A stretch of DNA of 64,000 bases. Origin: Isoetes taiwanensis (taxonomy: Eukaryota > Streptophyta > Lycopodiopsida > Isoetales > Isoetaceae). The first letter of the stretch is position 1. The number at the start of each line of letters is the position of its first letter. Made by a program: the position numbers and the translations under genes. The stretch is taken from positions 12,026,407 to 12,090,406 of the forward strand of contig JAJEKV010000035.1 in NCBI GenBank assembly GCA_021234155.1, written 5' to 3'. This document shows positions 9,995 through 22,168 of the stretch, in pieces. Below the pieces are notes generated by a model, which saw only the letters and a list, made by a program, of their open reading frames with translations, had not been told where the DNA came from and searched no databases.

Positions 9995-11588
9995 TGTGAC
10001 GTTCCACATATTTATACGCCTTTTTAAGTATAAATACGTGACACGTCACTATGAATAATTAATGGCACATTAATTATTCATAAGCTAAGGTTAGCTATGT
10101 TAATAATTAAATTATAAAGGTGGAAACCTAACCTTAAACCCTAATTCGAATTTAAGGCTAATCTAATATTAAAAGGGCCTAAAATACCAAATTAGTTAAT
10201 ATTAGCCAACCCGAGTTGCCACCACCGCCCAAATCGATTGGGCAAGGCGGGGTTTCCATTTTGGACACCCAAATTAGGGCTTTTGTGCCCCAATTCGAAT
10301 TAGGAGCAATTGGAGATGGGGAGGAGGAGGAGCGCAAAGACCAGGCACCCTTTCAAGAAATCGAGATGGAGCCATCCCAAGCCCGATTCGGCCGGTTAGT
10401 CCAGAGCTTAGTCAGTGTTATTCGTAGGGTAGCGCCCCTGTTGGGCACTTGTTGTGTGTATTTCTTCTGTTTCTCTGTGTTCTCTATGCTTTACCTGTAG
10501 GAACTAACCCTTGATTGCAAAGGTGAGTTCTCCTTATCTCTGATTCTGTACTTGCTCTTAAATGATGGATTGATAGTTCTTTGCATAGTATTACTCTTGA
10601 AATGGGGGAATTACGGGGGGTAGAGACCTCTGAGCCCATGTATTGTAGTATGCTCCTAGATAGAGCCCTGTATTATCCCATTAGATGCGGCCTGTGTACA
10701 AGAGACCACCGGGTCATAGATGCTATGGATTGGCTTAGCACCAAAGAAGGGACGCAGTGGTGAAGTGGGGGTGGGGTCTTGCACGAACATAAAAGGCTCC
10801 TGAGACTCCTACAGTGGGCTAGGCCTGATAGCCGGTCACGTAGAGGGCCGGGTATGGGTCTGACACTCCCTGGGTGTAGAGGTGTGACCCGTATGGGGCA
10901 CCTTGCACTTTGAGTAGATTTAGGGTGAGTAAGTCGGGTACGGATGCGGGGGTCGCTGATGCGGCACGTATTCTCTAGCGCACCCATGGAACCACTGTGA
11001 TCCTGGAAGGGGACACTTCCCTGACCTGCCTCGTCGGACCGGGGCGTCATGAACCCTGGAGTAGGCTCAGCGGGGTGATACCTCGAGCTGCGTCTCCTGA
11101 AGGCTATAGCGAAACCATAAGCGTGAATCGACCCATCCGCAAAGCGTGCGGGAGGGGCGATGGAGTGGACAACCCTAGCCGATGTTCTATGCCGGCCAGC
11201 GCCGGTTATACCTCTGTCTGGCGATCTCTTGAGGCCGAGCCGTCGGTCTATCCTCACGGGAGTCACGAGCACCGGTAGAACACGGGGTTTGGGTGTTTTC
11301 CTTAGGATTAGATGCATATTCTTTGGCGTGGGTATTTGGATGGATGTTCCACCCTTCGTGGTGGTTATTTATATATATATTTGTCTTTGTGTGCTAACAT
11401 GTATTCACGCCTGCGGCGGGAGCCCCATTGAAGGCGTGGGCGAATGACCCTCCGTGTCCTTCACTCGGGCATCTCTCCATAGATGGCCCGGATAGACGGA
11501 GGGGTTCCGCTCACTACGCAGATGGTCGCCATGGGAGGGAAAGTCCCGTATGTATACGTACGGGTCGATATATATTGTGGGCGCCACA
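9995..11588 (+). repeat. 5' LTR
   Basis: It is near-identical to 22169-23769 apart from substitutions and many short indels concentrated in its GC-rich middle. The first 75 bases form an imperfect palindrome (GTGACGT at one side, ACACGTCAC at the other, around TATTTATAC and GTATAAATA). A TATA-like TATTTATATATATAT run at 11366-11380 is the likely Pol II promoter. A 214-aa minus-strand ORF inside is not open in the other LTR, so it is ignored. Confidence 0.93.
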
Positions 11589-11606
11589 GCGGTATCGAGC
11601 CATGAT
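11589..11606 (+). promoter_or_regulatory. Primer-binding site, tRNA-Met-like
   Basis: Directly after the LTR end CCACA the sequence reads GCGGTATCGAGCCATG. It resembles the common plant PBS TGGTATCAGAGCC with a small deletion, so it probably pairs with initiator tRNA-Met. Confidence 0.6.
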
Positions 11607-14543
11607 TTTGGTGGACGGATCATAGCACCGGCCATGTCAAACTCGTTAGGTCGTTAGCTAGTGAGTGAGGATTTTGGAGTAGTATGAGATTTGGGTGGTG
11701 TAGTAGATGTCGTCATGATTGACTTAATGTGGTTTAAGTGGGATTAAGAGGAGTGTACCCGGTGCAAAACCCTAACCCTGTTGCTGGCGACGGTGGCGAC
11801 ATCGAGGTAGGGGGTGCCCGCCACACTAATTAATTAATTAAAAAAAAAAAAAACCTTTTAAATCTGTTTCAAACAGACTTTTACCTTTTCATGAACTTTT
11901 GCAAAGAACACTTCTAGGTACAATTGGCAGCCCTAAGTTAATCCAGGTGCATCTTAACTTAGGCCTTAATATGGTTACAATTTGAATTTATCTACTAAAG
12001 ATTCTCATACTTCAAAAGTGTCTGCCAAAACCATTTATTCCATATCCTAAAACAAAATTTCAGCCAAAGCTTTATTCGATAACATCCATACTGAAACTGA
12101 ATTATCATCCTAAAGATAGAAAAACTCTTTCCAATATAGAAAGTGTAGAAATTTAGATTTATTGAAGTAAAATCATGTTTTAAACTTTCCGCTCATCTTT
12201 CTATCACTTGCTGTCATGTCTTCTAGAATTGAAATAACGGGGGGGAAGAAATTCCATTACAAGTTTCATTGTACGCAGAATTTGCATGATATACGCACTT
12301 TATTTATCACAACTTCAAAACAAAGAGCAAGAAGTTCGGTTACCTGCAGTAGAACCAGAGGACAGTTAGCCAAGAATGGGTAAAAGCCTAAGCTACTAAC
12401 AGGTAAGCAATGAACTTCTTGGGTTTATCACCCTTCACCTTGCAAGAAGTTTCCCCAAATGGGCATTAGATGTGTTAGGATGCAAAACAAAGAATGTATA
12501 CATGTGCTATTCTGCATCTCAAAATAATAAAACATGACAGTTTCATTTTAGCGATATTTTACCCACTTGTGAAGCTCCATGTCTTTTCTGATCCGCACAC
12601 CATACACAGCCCTGAACTTTTGAGACTGAGCCTAATGGTTTAGGCAAGGGCAAATGCTAGTCTACTTGTTGACTCTAGTAGTATCACTAAGCAAATTCAT
12701 GAGCAAACATATTGCATATTTATTGAAGCAGACAGAGATAAACAATACTGTCTACATCAGCGATACAAGACTGTAAGTCATTTTAGAGCATTTATACATC
12801 TAGCGTGAACAGCCATAATGCATAAGGCATAATCAAAAGACATGCAATAAATATTGTAGAGACCTACTAAAGACCTCTAGATTTGTAATATAAAAACCTG
12901 TTTATGATTTGGAGCAAGCTTCCAGCCAAATGCATTTGTCATGTAAAGAATATAATCAAGAAGTTTCACCTGTTGGGCTCGATTTTGTGAGGGAGATCCA
13001 GCTCCATGCTTCGTACTGTTGATATTATTGGCAATGTATGCTTGTACTGGAATGCAACCAGAAAGGCATCTTCTCTAGCTCTTGGCATGCAAATACAAGT
13101 AGAAAATTTGCCTGGCTACAAATCTGGAAGAAGAAAATTCGCTTGGCTGTAAATCCGGAAGAGTTTTGATGCATCGGAATCTAATTTGAAGCCCATTTTC
13201 CAATTTCGGCCAGCCTGTGACAGGCAAAGCCCATCCATAACTGTTACCAATGCAGCAATAATAAACAAATATGAATAAATAGCTTGATGGGTTCACTTTT
13301 GCAGTGGTAGATTCTGAGATGTGCAGTCACAGTTCTTCTTGTGCACTACAGCCTTATATTTAGAACTAGGCAAAATCTTAAGTGTACATAATGCTATCTT
13401 GCAGACCTGCCTATCTCAGATCTGGAACTACAGCTTATGCTTTAACTGTACAACTAGTTATTTATCAAAAACAAGACATCCAAATCATGCCTATAAGATC
13501 TAGACTTCATGTCAAATGGATCTGCTACATTAGCTATGAAGACAATCATTTCTTACATGTAGAAATAAAATGATCCACATACAATTCCAATGCACAAAAT
13601 CCAAAACTATTATAACAGGAAGTGTAACCTGTTGTGCTCGAATTTGAGGGAAAACTCCAGCCTAATGCTCCGCATTTTCAACATTAAATTTATCCAGATA
13701 ATTTTCTGGCCATCATGCTGAGTTATTTCGTGGCCATCATGCTGAGTTATTCCAGTGCCAAAGAATTATCAAGAATTGCTTATGAGATGTTCGCAGGCAG
13801 GTCTTCTTTCAGCCGTAGACAAAATCCTGGCAAATACTAATCCTTGCCTATTGATCCAGAAGAAAGTTCAGCCATGTACCAGAATGCAGCATCAAGGGTA
13901 TCTTTGCATGATCGGCTACAAAGCTCTCCTTCCACGCATTTGGCCTTTCGGCAGCTCTGCTTGAATGCTCTTGCATTTCGGATTTTATCTGTGAGATAGG
14001 TCGTACACAACCCTAATTCGTTGCTTTTCTAAGCCAAGCCCTAATTTTCATCTTCAATTAAGTAACATGCATCATATAAGTCGAAAAAGCTATCTTCTAG
14101 GTGCATGCCATATTTTTCTTTTTTCTTTCAAGCCAATAGCTGCAAATTTGTACCAGTTTGTAGTTACCTTGGTGTTGGACCTCCATATGTGTATATTTCC
14201 ATCTGTCTTGAGTCTGAACTTCTTTCAGGCCTATCTTTTATTTCATGCCATAAGGCCTTCAGAACTGTTATTTTTTCCAGACCCCTCAAGCCTTAGTCAG
14301 ATCTCAAGGTGTATCTGCAGAACCTACCATGTGACAAACATGTAGCTAATTCAAGGACCTCATTTATTTCAAGTCATAGAGTCATAAGCTCGTAAAGGTC
14401 TTACATTTCTCCAAAACCATAGAGCAATGCATTTTAGAATCCAAGTTGTAAGTGTGGTCTTCAACATGTGCTAACTTGAACTCATTTCAAGTATATTATT
14501 ATTACAAGCCATAATCCCCTAATTTCTAGAGCCATGTGACCAT
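11607..14543 (+). other. Internal region of the LTR element, non-coding part 1
   Basis: No gag or pol similarity is readable. A GGGTGCCCGCCAC motif followed by a poly(A) run at 11812-11854 matches the SINE body at 15240-15270. Two diverged copies of a ~70-bp block lie near 12965 and 13621 (both with CCTGTTG-GCTCGA). A 23-bp unit is doubled at 13710-13755 (CCATCATGCTGAGTTATT). Confidence 0.55.
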
Positions 14544-15018
14544 GAGTTTTGCTTCCACATCTTAAAAGTAGAGTGATAGAGTTTTGCTTCCACATCTTAA
14601 AAGTAGAGTGATAATTTTGCTTACCCCATTTGCACTCTAGCCTTAAATTGAGAAGCGTATATAGAAATCCATATCCATTGGGCATGTACTCATTTTATCC
14701 TCATTGAGTTCTGTACCTTTGGACATCTTTAGAGGCTCCAAAACATCTATTATACTGCAATAATGCAATTCCATTATCATTAGATATGTTGCCCATTATT
14801 CTTATGCAGCGATCAAATTTTGCTTACCCCATTTGCACTCTAGCCTTAAATTGAGAAGCGTATATAGAAATCCATATCCATTGGGCATGTACTCATTTTA
14901 TCCTCATTGAGTTCTGTACCTTTGGACATCTTTAGAGGCTCCAAAACATCTATTATACTGCAATAATGCAATTCCATTATCATTAGATATGTTGCCCATT
15001 ATTCTTATGCACTGATCA
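14544..15018 (+). repeat. Two adjacent tandem duplications, 35 bp and 203 bp
   Basis: A 35-bp unit starting GAGTTTTGCTTCC occupies 14544-14578 and 14579-14613. It abuts a 203-bp unit at 14613-14815 that is repeated at 14816-15018 with almost no differences (CAGC against CACT near the end). Near identity implies the 203-bp duplication is much younger than its surroundings, unless it is an assembly artefact. Confidence 0.9.
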
Positions 15019-15200
15019 GAATTTTTTCCAGCGAAAACCAGTGAAGTCAATAAAGGTCAAGCTAAAATGCCATGGAACCATAAAATCCCAACACCGTACT
15101 CATACCATTACTATGATATCTTGTATTAAAATTGTTTGACGAGCCAATAAAGGTTTATCCCTGTATCAAAGTGTAAAAGCATTCCATCATTACTTATAAT

Positions 15201-15400
15201 AAAAAAAAAAAAAAAAACACCCTAAGTGGGGTGCCGGACGGCGGCCGGGGGGTGCCCGCCACCTTTAAAAAAAAAAAAAAAAAAAAAAAATTAAAATTTT
15301 TCTTCCCCCCCCCCACCCCATTTCGAACACGTGACCTCCCACTTATAACCCAACAGTCTCTCCATTTTGCCAACTCTATTGATGTATTATGTATATGTTT
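15201..15400 (-). mobile_element. tRNA-derived SINE with GC-rich body
   Basis: Minus-strand order: an A-box-like TTGGCAAAATGG, a degenerate B-box GTTCGAAAT at about 15334, a homopolymer G tract, a T run of about 24, then the GC-rich body GGTGGCGGGCACCCC and a final T-rich end. Long homopolymers in the middle and at the end suggest several retrotransposition or slippage events. The same GGGTGCCCGCCAC body end occurs at 11812. Confidence 0.6.
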
Positions 15401-15710
15401 TATCCCTTTGTTTCCTTTGTTACACACATCTAATAATCTGTTTTGCCTAGTTAAACATCTTTTTTAGCAAAAGGTACATTCTAGGATTGAATCCTTGACC
15501 TTCTGCACCCAAGCCAACACCTTTACCAATGAGCCAACTTTCTTTTTATGTGATATTTATGTTTTATAAATTTTCTTATACATATCTAATGTTTTATTTC
15601 TAGACCACAACTCTTTTTAAAAGAAAGGGGCATATTGTGGGATTGAACCCTTAACCTCCTACAACCAAGTCAGCCCCTTTACCAATGGGCTAAGTTCCTC
15701 TATCAAGGAA
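15401..15710 (-). repeat. Two further tRNA-like SINE heads in tandem
   Basis: At 15474-15535 the minus strand reads AGTTGGCTCATTGGTAAAGG and, later, GGATTCAATCC. At 15620-15690 it reads TAGCCCATTGGTAAAGGGG and GGGTTCAATCCC. Both pairs have A- and B-box character. The linkers after each head also match (CATCTAAT, TTTATGTTTTAT), so this is a tandem of ~155-bp units continuing the head at 15334. Confidence 0.65.
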
Positions 15711-18510
15711 TATAATAGTTTTGATTTTATTTATAGTAGCTCTGTTTTCTATTTAAATTAAAAGACTGCCTTCCATAGATCCACGTTGTGGAGGCAACAA
15801 CTCCACCGGAGCAAGCTTTTTTTCGCCATAGCCGTCGGAGCAAGCTCTCTTGCCATAGCCGCCAGAGTAAGCAGTCTTGCCATAGCCACGGGAGTCGACC
15901 TCTCTCTGCCATAGTCGACCGGATAACTGTTAACCATATATAAAGCTAGTAGCCCCTAGGAATAAACCGACCAAATGAAACGACGTAATCTAGCAAGTCC
16001 GGCCAACTTGTTATGATAACATCAAATCACTTGGTGGGACTAATTCCGGAATTTAATTAACAATGACAGGGCAACTCTCTAGAATAGCAGCATGTGTTAT
16101 ATCCCTGGATATTCTTTAAGTGACGATAATAATGTCCGGTTATCGGCGTTCCTCGACCTATATTTTTCCTTTGGTAGATGCCTTAATAACACAATTTCTT
16201 CGGCCCTTGCCATGATTCAATCCATACTACATTCATATGCTTTATATTAGACCTTATTCGACGTTATACAAGAAATGTTTTATAGACATAACTGTAATTA
16301 ACGTTGTCTCTCTCTAGTGTCTAAACCTTGACTCGTCTCATTTCCTAGAGAAAGGATCTCTTCTCGCCCAACCAACTAGGGACTGCCATGCAAAGACCTT
16401 CTAAATTTGGACCATGGGTAGCTTTAATCCTACCACCCTTCACTACTTTTCTCAATGGTCATGTTCTTTTTGTGGACCATTTCCCCGGACCGTGATACAT
16501 ACCACGTAATACGTAATGAGTGCTTGTGTTAGACCCCTACAATAGTGTTAACACCTTCGTTCTAAATCAATCCCGGCTACAAACTTTAGTATTACTTTGT
16601 GCCAAACCTCACCGCCTATATGGCTGTGAATAATTATCTGCGCCACCACACGCCACAAATTGACAAAGACCTACCCTCTTTTGGGGTTCTTCCACTGTAA
16701 GGGTCCAATGACATCCAACTATTGTTGGCTATCCTCCTTTTAGCATATCTAGATATGATCCGGGCAAAGTATTTCCAACCATTATTTTAATGCCTAAACG
16801 TCCTGAAGTCCGCAAATGAACTTACATATTCCAAGGGATTATGTGACTATCCCGAAGGACAATACCACACAAAGACCTCGCAAGCTAGGCCTCCTCTATC
16901 CAGAGATCTTGTCTTCAAGTCTCTGAGGGTTCCTTATATGTCCTCATGGACGCTGCCAATATGGCATGACGTATAAATGCTACCTACCTATCTATTTAAT
17001 TATTAAAAATGTCTTTGGTAAATTCAATTCACCATCTTGTCCTAGGACATGGAAGTCTTCTTCCTTAAGTCATACATCAAATCTTTAAAGAGTTTTTCAG
17101 CTCTTGCTGCCTTTCAAGCCGCAGGTATATCTTTGCATGTTAGCAAAGACTACCCTTCATGTTAGACAATAACCTTTCTACCCAGATTGCTAAACATCTT
17201 TAATAAGGGTCCTCAGTATTCCGACCCTTACGCCTGCTACAACGTACACAACTCACCGTTTTGTTGTGACCTTTACTCAGTAGAGTCACCAATCCAATTA
17301 CTCCTTTACGTATTCATTAATCGTCTTGTGGCTTCTAAGCCGCTATTATATGTTCCCTATATTGTTGACCCACCTATCATTGGGGGTTATGATTCAACGT
17401 TGTTCTACATCCTCCAAATGTTAGTTATTACATTTCTCTGTCATGATGTTATGTTGTTGTTCTGGCATTCCAAATGACTTGGCATCCTCATTTAAGCCAT
17501 AGTCATGGCCTAAGAGCGGGTGAGCCTTCGTACTAATCCTAAAATACCTGGAGTCATCAAGGTGTCTACCTGGTATTTTATGAGTCTTCCTACAATACCG
17601 ACATTTGATATAACCTGGACTTGTATCCATGTTCGAGTCCTGTATATTCTGACTTACACCTCCATGTAACCCATGCTTTTCACCTCTGCCTGATCCAGGT
17701 ATGGATCATGTGGGAAAGATAGTCTTAAGTGTCTATGCAAGACACATTTGGACTTCTAGCAAGTAACTGCTATTTGCTACCTATCCTGGAATTGTACTAT
17801 TTTACCATTCAACCCCCTCATCTTAAGCTTCATTCTAGTGGCCGTTGACATTTATTTCAAGTGCCAACTACGACATCATACCTTAGCCTACAACGGAGTG
17901 AATGTTGTTTGCTCATCCCGAACATACTCTAAACCCTTCATCGGTAACTTTGGGATACACTCGTCTTTCTCCCCTTGTGTCGCCACTTAGATTACCTCTC
18001 CAGCATGTTTATCATATGTGTACATGCTATGTACATAACAAACATATATCCTCATCCCACAATGCTAGAGCTCTGCTCTAACTTAGCTGAAATGTAACCT
18101 TCGTAGTTCTTATGATGTGCCTGTACCACCTACTTCCCAAATGGGCAGGGGCCAACTCTATGTTGGACTTGTACATGCTGATGTATTCACATGTGCAGGC
18201 CAGTAAGCAGTACGTGACCTGCCCATGTATAGAGGGTTGCTGATGGCCCGACTTTTCCAGTTTTATCTTACCTACATGTGTTACCTTCTTGTTACGGTGA
18301 TGTTTGATATCGGACTTCGGTCCTTAAACCTTCTTATGATAAGTATGTCAAATGCACCTTGGTGCTTAAACTCTTCTATGTTTTAAGCTTTCATGCTATT
18401 ACCTTTGGAAATAAGGAATTACCTTCCTTTTTATGTATGCTTTCTTCTATTGCAGTTTTCGATTAACCGTCATTTGTTTGACTAACCCCAATGCTGAGGA
18501 CAGCATTATT
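15711..18510. other. Internal region of the LTR element, non-coding part 2
   Basis: The plus strand is visibly pyrimidine-rich (many CCT, CTT and TAC runs), so the minus strand has the purine bias normal for retroelement coding strands. I could not read a retroviral domain in any frame. A minus-strand ORF at 17421-17630 has KCRYCRKTHK-like spacing that recalls a zinc knuckle but lacks the final cysteine. Confidence 0.5.
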
Positions 18511-18600
18511 TCTAAGAGGGGAAGAATGTGACGTTCCACGTATTTATACAGTATACGTATAAATAAGCTGACACGTCACCCAATAAAGGTACGCCACCAT
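18491..18600 (+). repeat. Internal second polypurine tract plus LTR head
   Basis: GCTGAGGACAGCATTATTTC, AAGAGGGGAAGAA and TGTGACGTTCCACGTATTT repeat the order found at the true 3' end of the element (22134-22220: GCTGAGGACAGCATCACTTT, AAGGTGGGGAGAA, TGTGACGTTCCACATATTT). The palindromic TATTTATAC/GTATAAATA and ACACGTCAC follow here too. Similarity fades after ~18590. It is the 3' junction of an older related element lying inside the present one. Confidence 0.8.
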
Positions 18601-21600
18601 GGAGTATCTTAACCTAAGGGGTTGACCTAAAAGGGATTAGTTTAAACTTATGGTACTTTAACCCCGTACATAAACTATAATTTTCCCATGGGGTTATGCC
18701 ATAGTTCCAAAGGTTTCTACCATAGTCCAAGGCCTTTTCTAAAGGTTCCTTCAGTTAATTTGCGTTTCGCCATGTTTTGTCACACCTAACCTATTTTTCT
18801 TAAGTTAGCATGTCAACCTCAACTTTTGATCCCTTTGAATGTTGTCGTCTTTGGCTCCCTCATAATGAAGCGGAGGCACTAAAACCTCCTGGTCTTCTAA
18901 TAGGAAAACCCAATGTTTCAATCTTCATTAGTAACCGCCATATGATTATCCAATTCCTTACCCTCTTAAGAGTTTCAAAGTCATAATCTCTAACGGGTCT
19001 ATGCCGCAAGGCAACAGATCCTCCAGCCTCTACTTCCGTACCTACAATTGTCCCCCCCGAGTGGGGTAACTCTTAGGATATATGGACTATTGGTCTATAT
19101 AATCTCACCCCTTGTAATCTATACACCTCGTCTTGATTTTTATCGGGACTTGAAATTGCTATGTATTGCCCTCTTCTCGGTTATCCCTAAAGATGTAATC
19201 ACCAAAGTCGTCGTACTCCTTCTTCTCTTCTATTAGAGGGACGCGATTCGATCCATCTTTTTATTCCTAAAACCAAATAAATGCTCTCAGCTTATAACCT
19301 TGAAGTAATTCATTCGTATCTGGAACCTTTGAATAGTTAACCTCTCATTGTCGGTTATTCCAATACCGTTCCAACCATCCTCGGGATGTTCTTCAATGAG
19401 ACGTCACCGTATATGCTAGACTTACTCTAGCTATTTTCACTGATTTAACCTCTTCTTATCTCCCTTAGTACGACGTATCCAAGATAGTCAACTCTAACCA
19501 TTGGGATAGCTTGAATGCTTATCTCTGGTAAAACATACCTAACCCAATATCTTCGTATATAAGCATATCATATTCTTTACACCTTGTCAAGTAATCTTTC
19601 ACTCCCCTTGTATGAACATTCTACTATCTTTTAATATTATATACATCAGACTATCACAATCGACATCCTCGATATGCTCGCCACTATAGTATTAGCTACT
19701 ATAAAATCCTTCCTACATCCAAGACCGCTACGTTGTTATTATATGATATAGTAACATGTGTGCACCAACCCTAAGTCTAGACTCATATGTAATTCGTTAA
19801 CATAGCCACCTAGCTATGTTCATCCTTCCCGCAATTGTATTTCCTCAACTCGTTTAGCTTGTGCTATATATGCTGTGGTTTTCACACCACACCTTCTAGA
19901 CTCTCTAGCCTTAGGTTGCCTTGGTCCTCACGCTCTAGTCATAAATTACACAGGGGCAAATACTACCCTAAGTTCCTAGTGGACATACTTAATGTCTAGT
20001 ATAGGAATTCTTATCTTCATTACTTCCGCATTCATATGGAATGTGAACTAAAAGTTCTAGTATATATATCCTATCCTCTTCTAGTTATGTTTTACTACTA
20101 AATGGTCCTCCTACACGGAGCTACTTCTCAAGATACACACACGATACCAAGTCCAGAACACATTCTCCTGGCTGAGATGTTCATTGGGCGCCTACCTTGT
20201 TCATACTCTAGACTTAGGTATATTCAACGTTCTATATTTGAAACGTTGTTTACAACAACTTTCAAGCACCTCTTGTCTTCCACTTGTCGTGTGGGTACAT
20301 TACTTGCCTTCCTAATGTATCATTAGTTGAAGGTCAACTTTTCTTCATAGGCTGGCTTCACCAAAGGTCCAACATACCTTGCAGCTTTTTGATGCTTGTG
20401 TCAGTTCCTCCCAATTGTTGTCTTCTCTTGACCTTATGTGGAAACTACGTTCCACACTATTCTCCAGTCTGTTATTCGGCATCTCCATGTTCCCAGCAGA
20501 CATCAGATGTGTCCATTTCCTTAATTTATAACCTTCCTAATGGTCATGCATTTGACCAATGTCATTGAGCGTATCCAACTGACTATGTCGTCATCTTATT
20601 CATGCACCCGCTTGCATTCTTATTGCACACCTCAGGAACATCAATCTCCTTACGAAACACAGTGTATATGTAATTTTATAATCCATATAGTTTATGGATC
20701 GATATCCTCATACAACATTATTCTCCACCGTTCCGCGAATCATACCTCGATTCAAGTAGCAATAGCTATAAAGTGTCGGGTCGACATTCTATACCTTCAC
20801 CACCATTGTCAAAACCTACACTTCTAAAGTGATTTCCCTTTCATGAGCTGGGTACTTATAATCCAGTTTCAACCTTTATAGTACCTCCTTAACGTGCTCT
20901 ATAGTAGATAATCATAAACCACTTCTCCCTCGGATATATGGTGCTATACCCAGTCTCCTTCTATGGTGTATGCCAATATATATGCCACTATGCCCAACGT
21001 TTAGCACTTCTACTTCGAGTAAGAGCCCAGGACCTGCTTAACCACCATTATATAATAGCCTCAAGAAGCACCAGGCATGGTTTCGATGCTTCCGCCGTGG
21101 ACACCATAGTCACAACTGGCCTTCTGTGATACAGGACGATTGCCTAGCCATAGCACTGCCAGATAGCGACCCGGGCGGTACCAGTTACGTCGAATGTATC
21201 TGTGAGATGTACCTGTAAATATAAGAGTGTCTGTATGTGTGAAAATTTACGAAAATAATAATAATATGAATAAGTAATTCAAAGGCGTACCGACGTGAAT
21301 ATAACCTATGGTTAAGATAGATTAGAATAGAGTGAGCATATGGAAACAGTAAAGATAATTAAAAGGAACTATTTAAACACATAATCAAACATAACAAAAG
21401 GAGATAATTATGTATGTCTTATACAAACTTCTGAGAGAATAACGAGACTTGGATTATCTTAGAAGGTTATGAATAGTAATTGATGGAGAAGTGTCCCTGT
21501 AGTTCATATTAGAGTATAGGGGTAAAAGTGTCAGATACAGTACGATATAATTGTATTAAAGGGTAAGTCTAAATGTGAGGGGCATATGAAATACTGAGGG

Positions 21601-22133
21601 TAGGACCTTATGAGTTGTCAAAACTATAACAAAATAGGAAAAGAAAATTCTTATACAAAATTAAATTAGCGCTGGCCGTAATTAAATGGATTGCAAAGCG
21701 ACGGGAGAATATAATACATATACACAGAAGTTAATATCATTAGAATCACTTTCTACTAAACAGTGCGAGCTTAATAACTCCATATTATAATATAAGAACA
21801 AATAGAAGTTGCTTGTGTCTATACCTGTCCATAATATATAATCAATTACACATGTGTATAGAAAGAATGAATTCAAAATTAGCCATACTCCGAAAAACAA
21901 AGAGACTTCCACACACCTTGATTTTCACTTTTGATCCTAGGCAATGATCGGTCTAATCTATACCTCTACCTTCTATATCCCAGAGTTATAAATTGCACAT
22001 TACAAGTCATTTCAAACTTAATCACTTTGAACATGACAAAGTCTGTGTGACCTATAATCTCACGCTATCTCTTTAAGGAGGGGAGACTTCCTCCCAATGT
22101 ACGATGTATTGCCCACAGCAAGAGTAGTCTTGA
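18601..22133. other. Internal region of the LTR element, non-coding part 3
   Basis: Pyrimidine-rich on the plus strand to about 21130, then changing to purine- and A-rich sequence to 22130. The longest ORFs are under 100 aa and not recognisable. The compositional switch near 21130 may be a junction between two source sequences. Confidence 0.45.
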
Positions 22134-22152
22134 TGCTGAGGACAGCATCACT

Positions 22153-22168
22153 TTTAAGGTGGGGAGAA
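22153..22168 (+). promoter_or_regulatory. Polypurine tract
   Basis: AAGGTGGGGAGAA directly precedes the TGTGACG start of the 3' LTR, the expected place for the plus-strand DNA primer of an LTR retrotransposon. Confidence 0.85.

Noticed and set aside
10216-10500. 94-aa ORF with a hydrophobic end, also partly open in the other LTR
   Set aside because: It lies in the LTR, the two copies differ by frame-changing indels, and no product is recognisable.
10673-11317. 214-aa minus-strand ORF inside the 5' LTR
   Set aside because: The same stretch of the 3' LTR is not open, no domain is recognisable, and the sequence is GC-rich LTR.
17421-17630. Gag zinc knuckle on the minus strand (KCRYCRKTHK)
   Set aside because: The final cysteine is missing and no gag or protease continues on either side.
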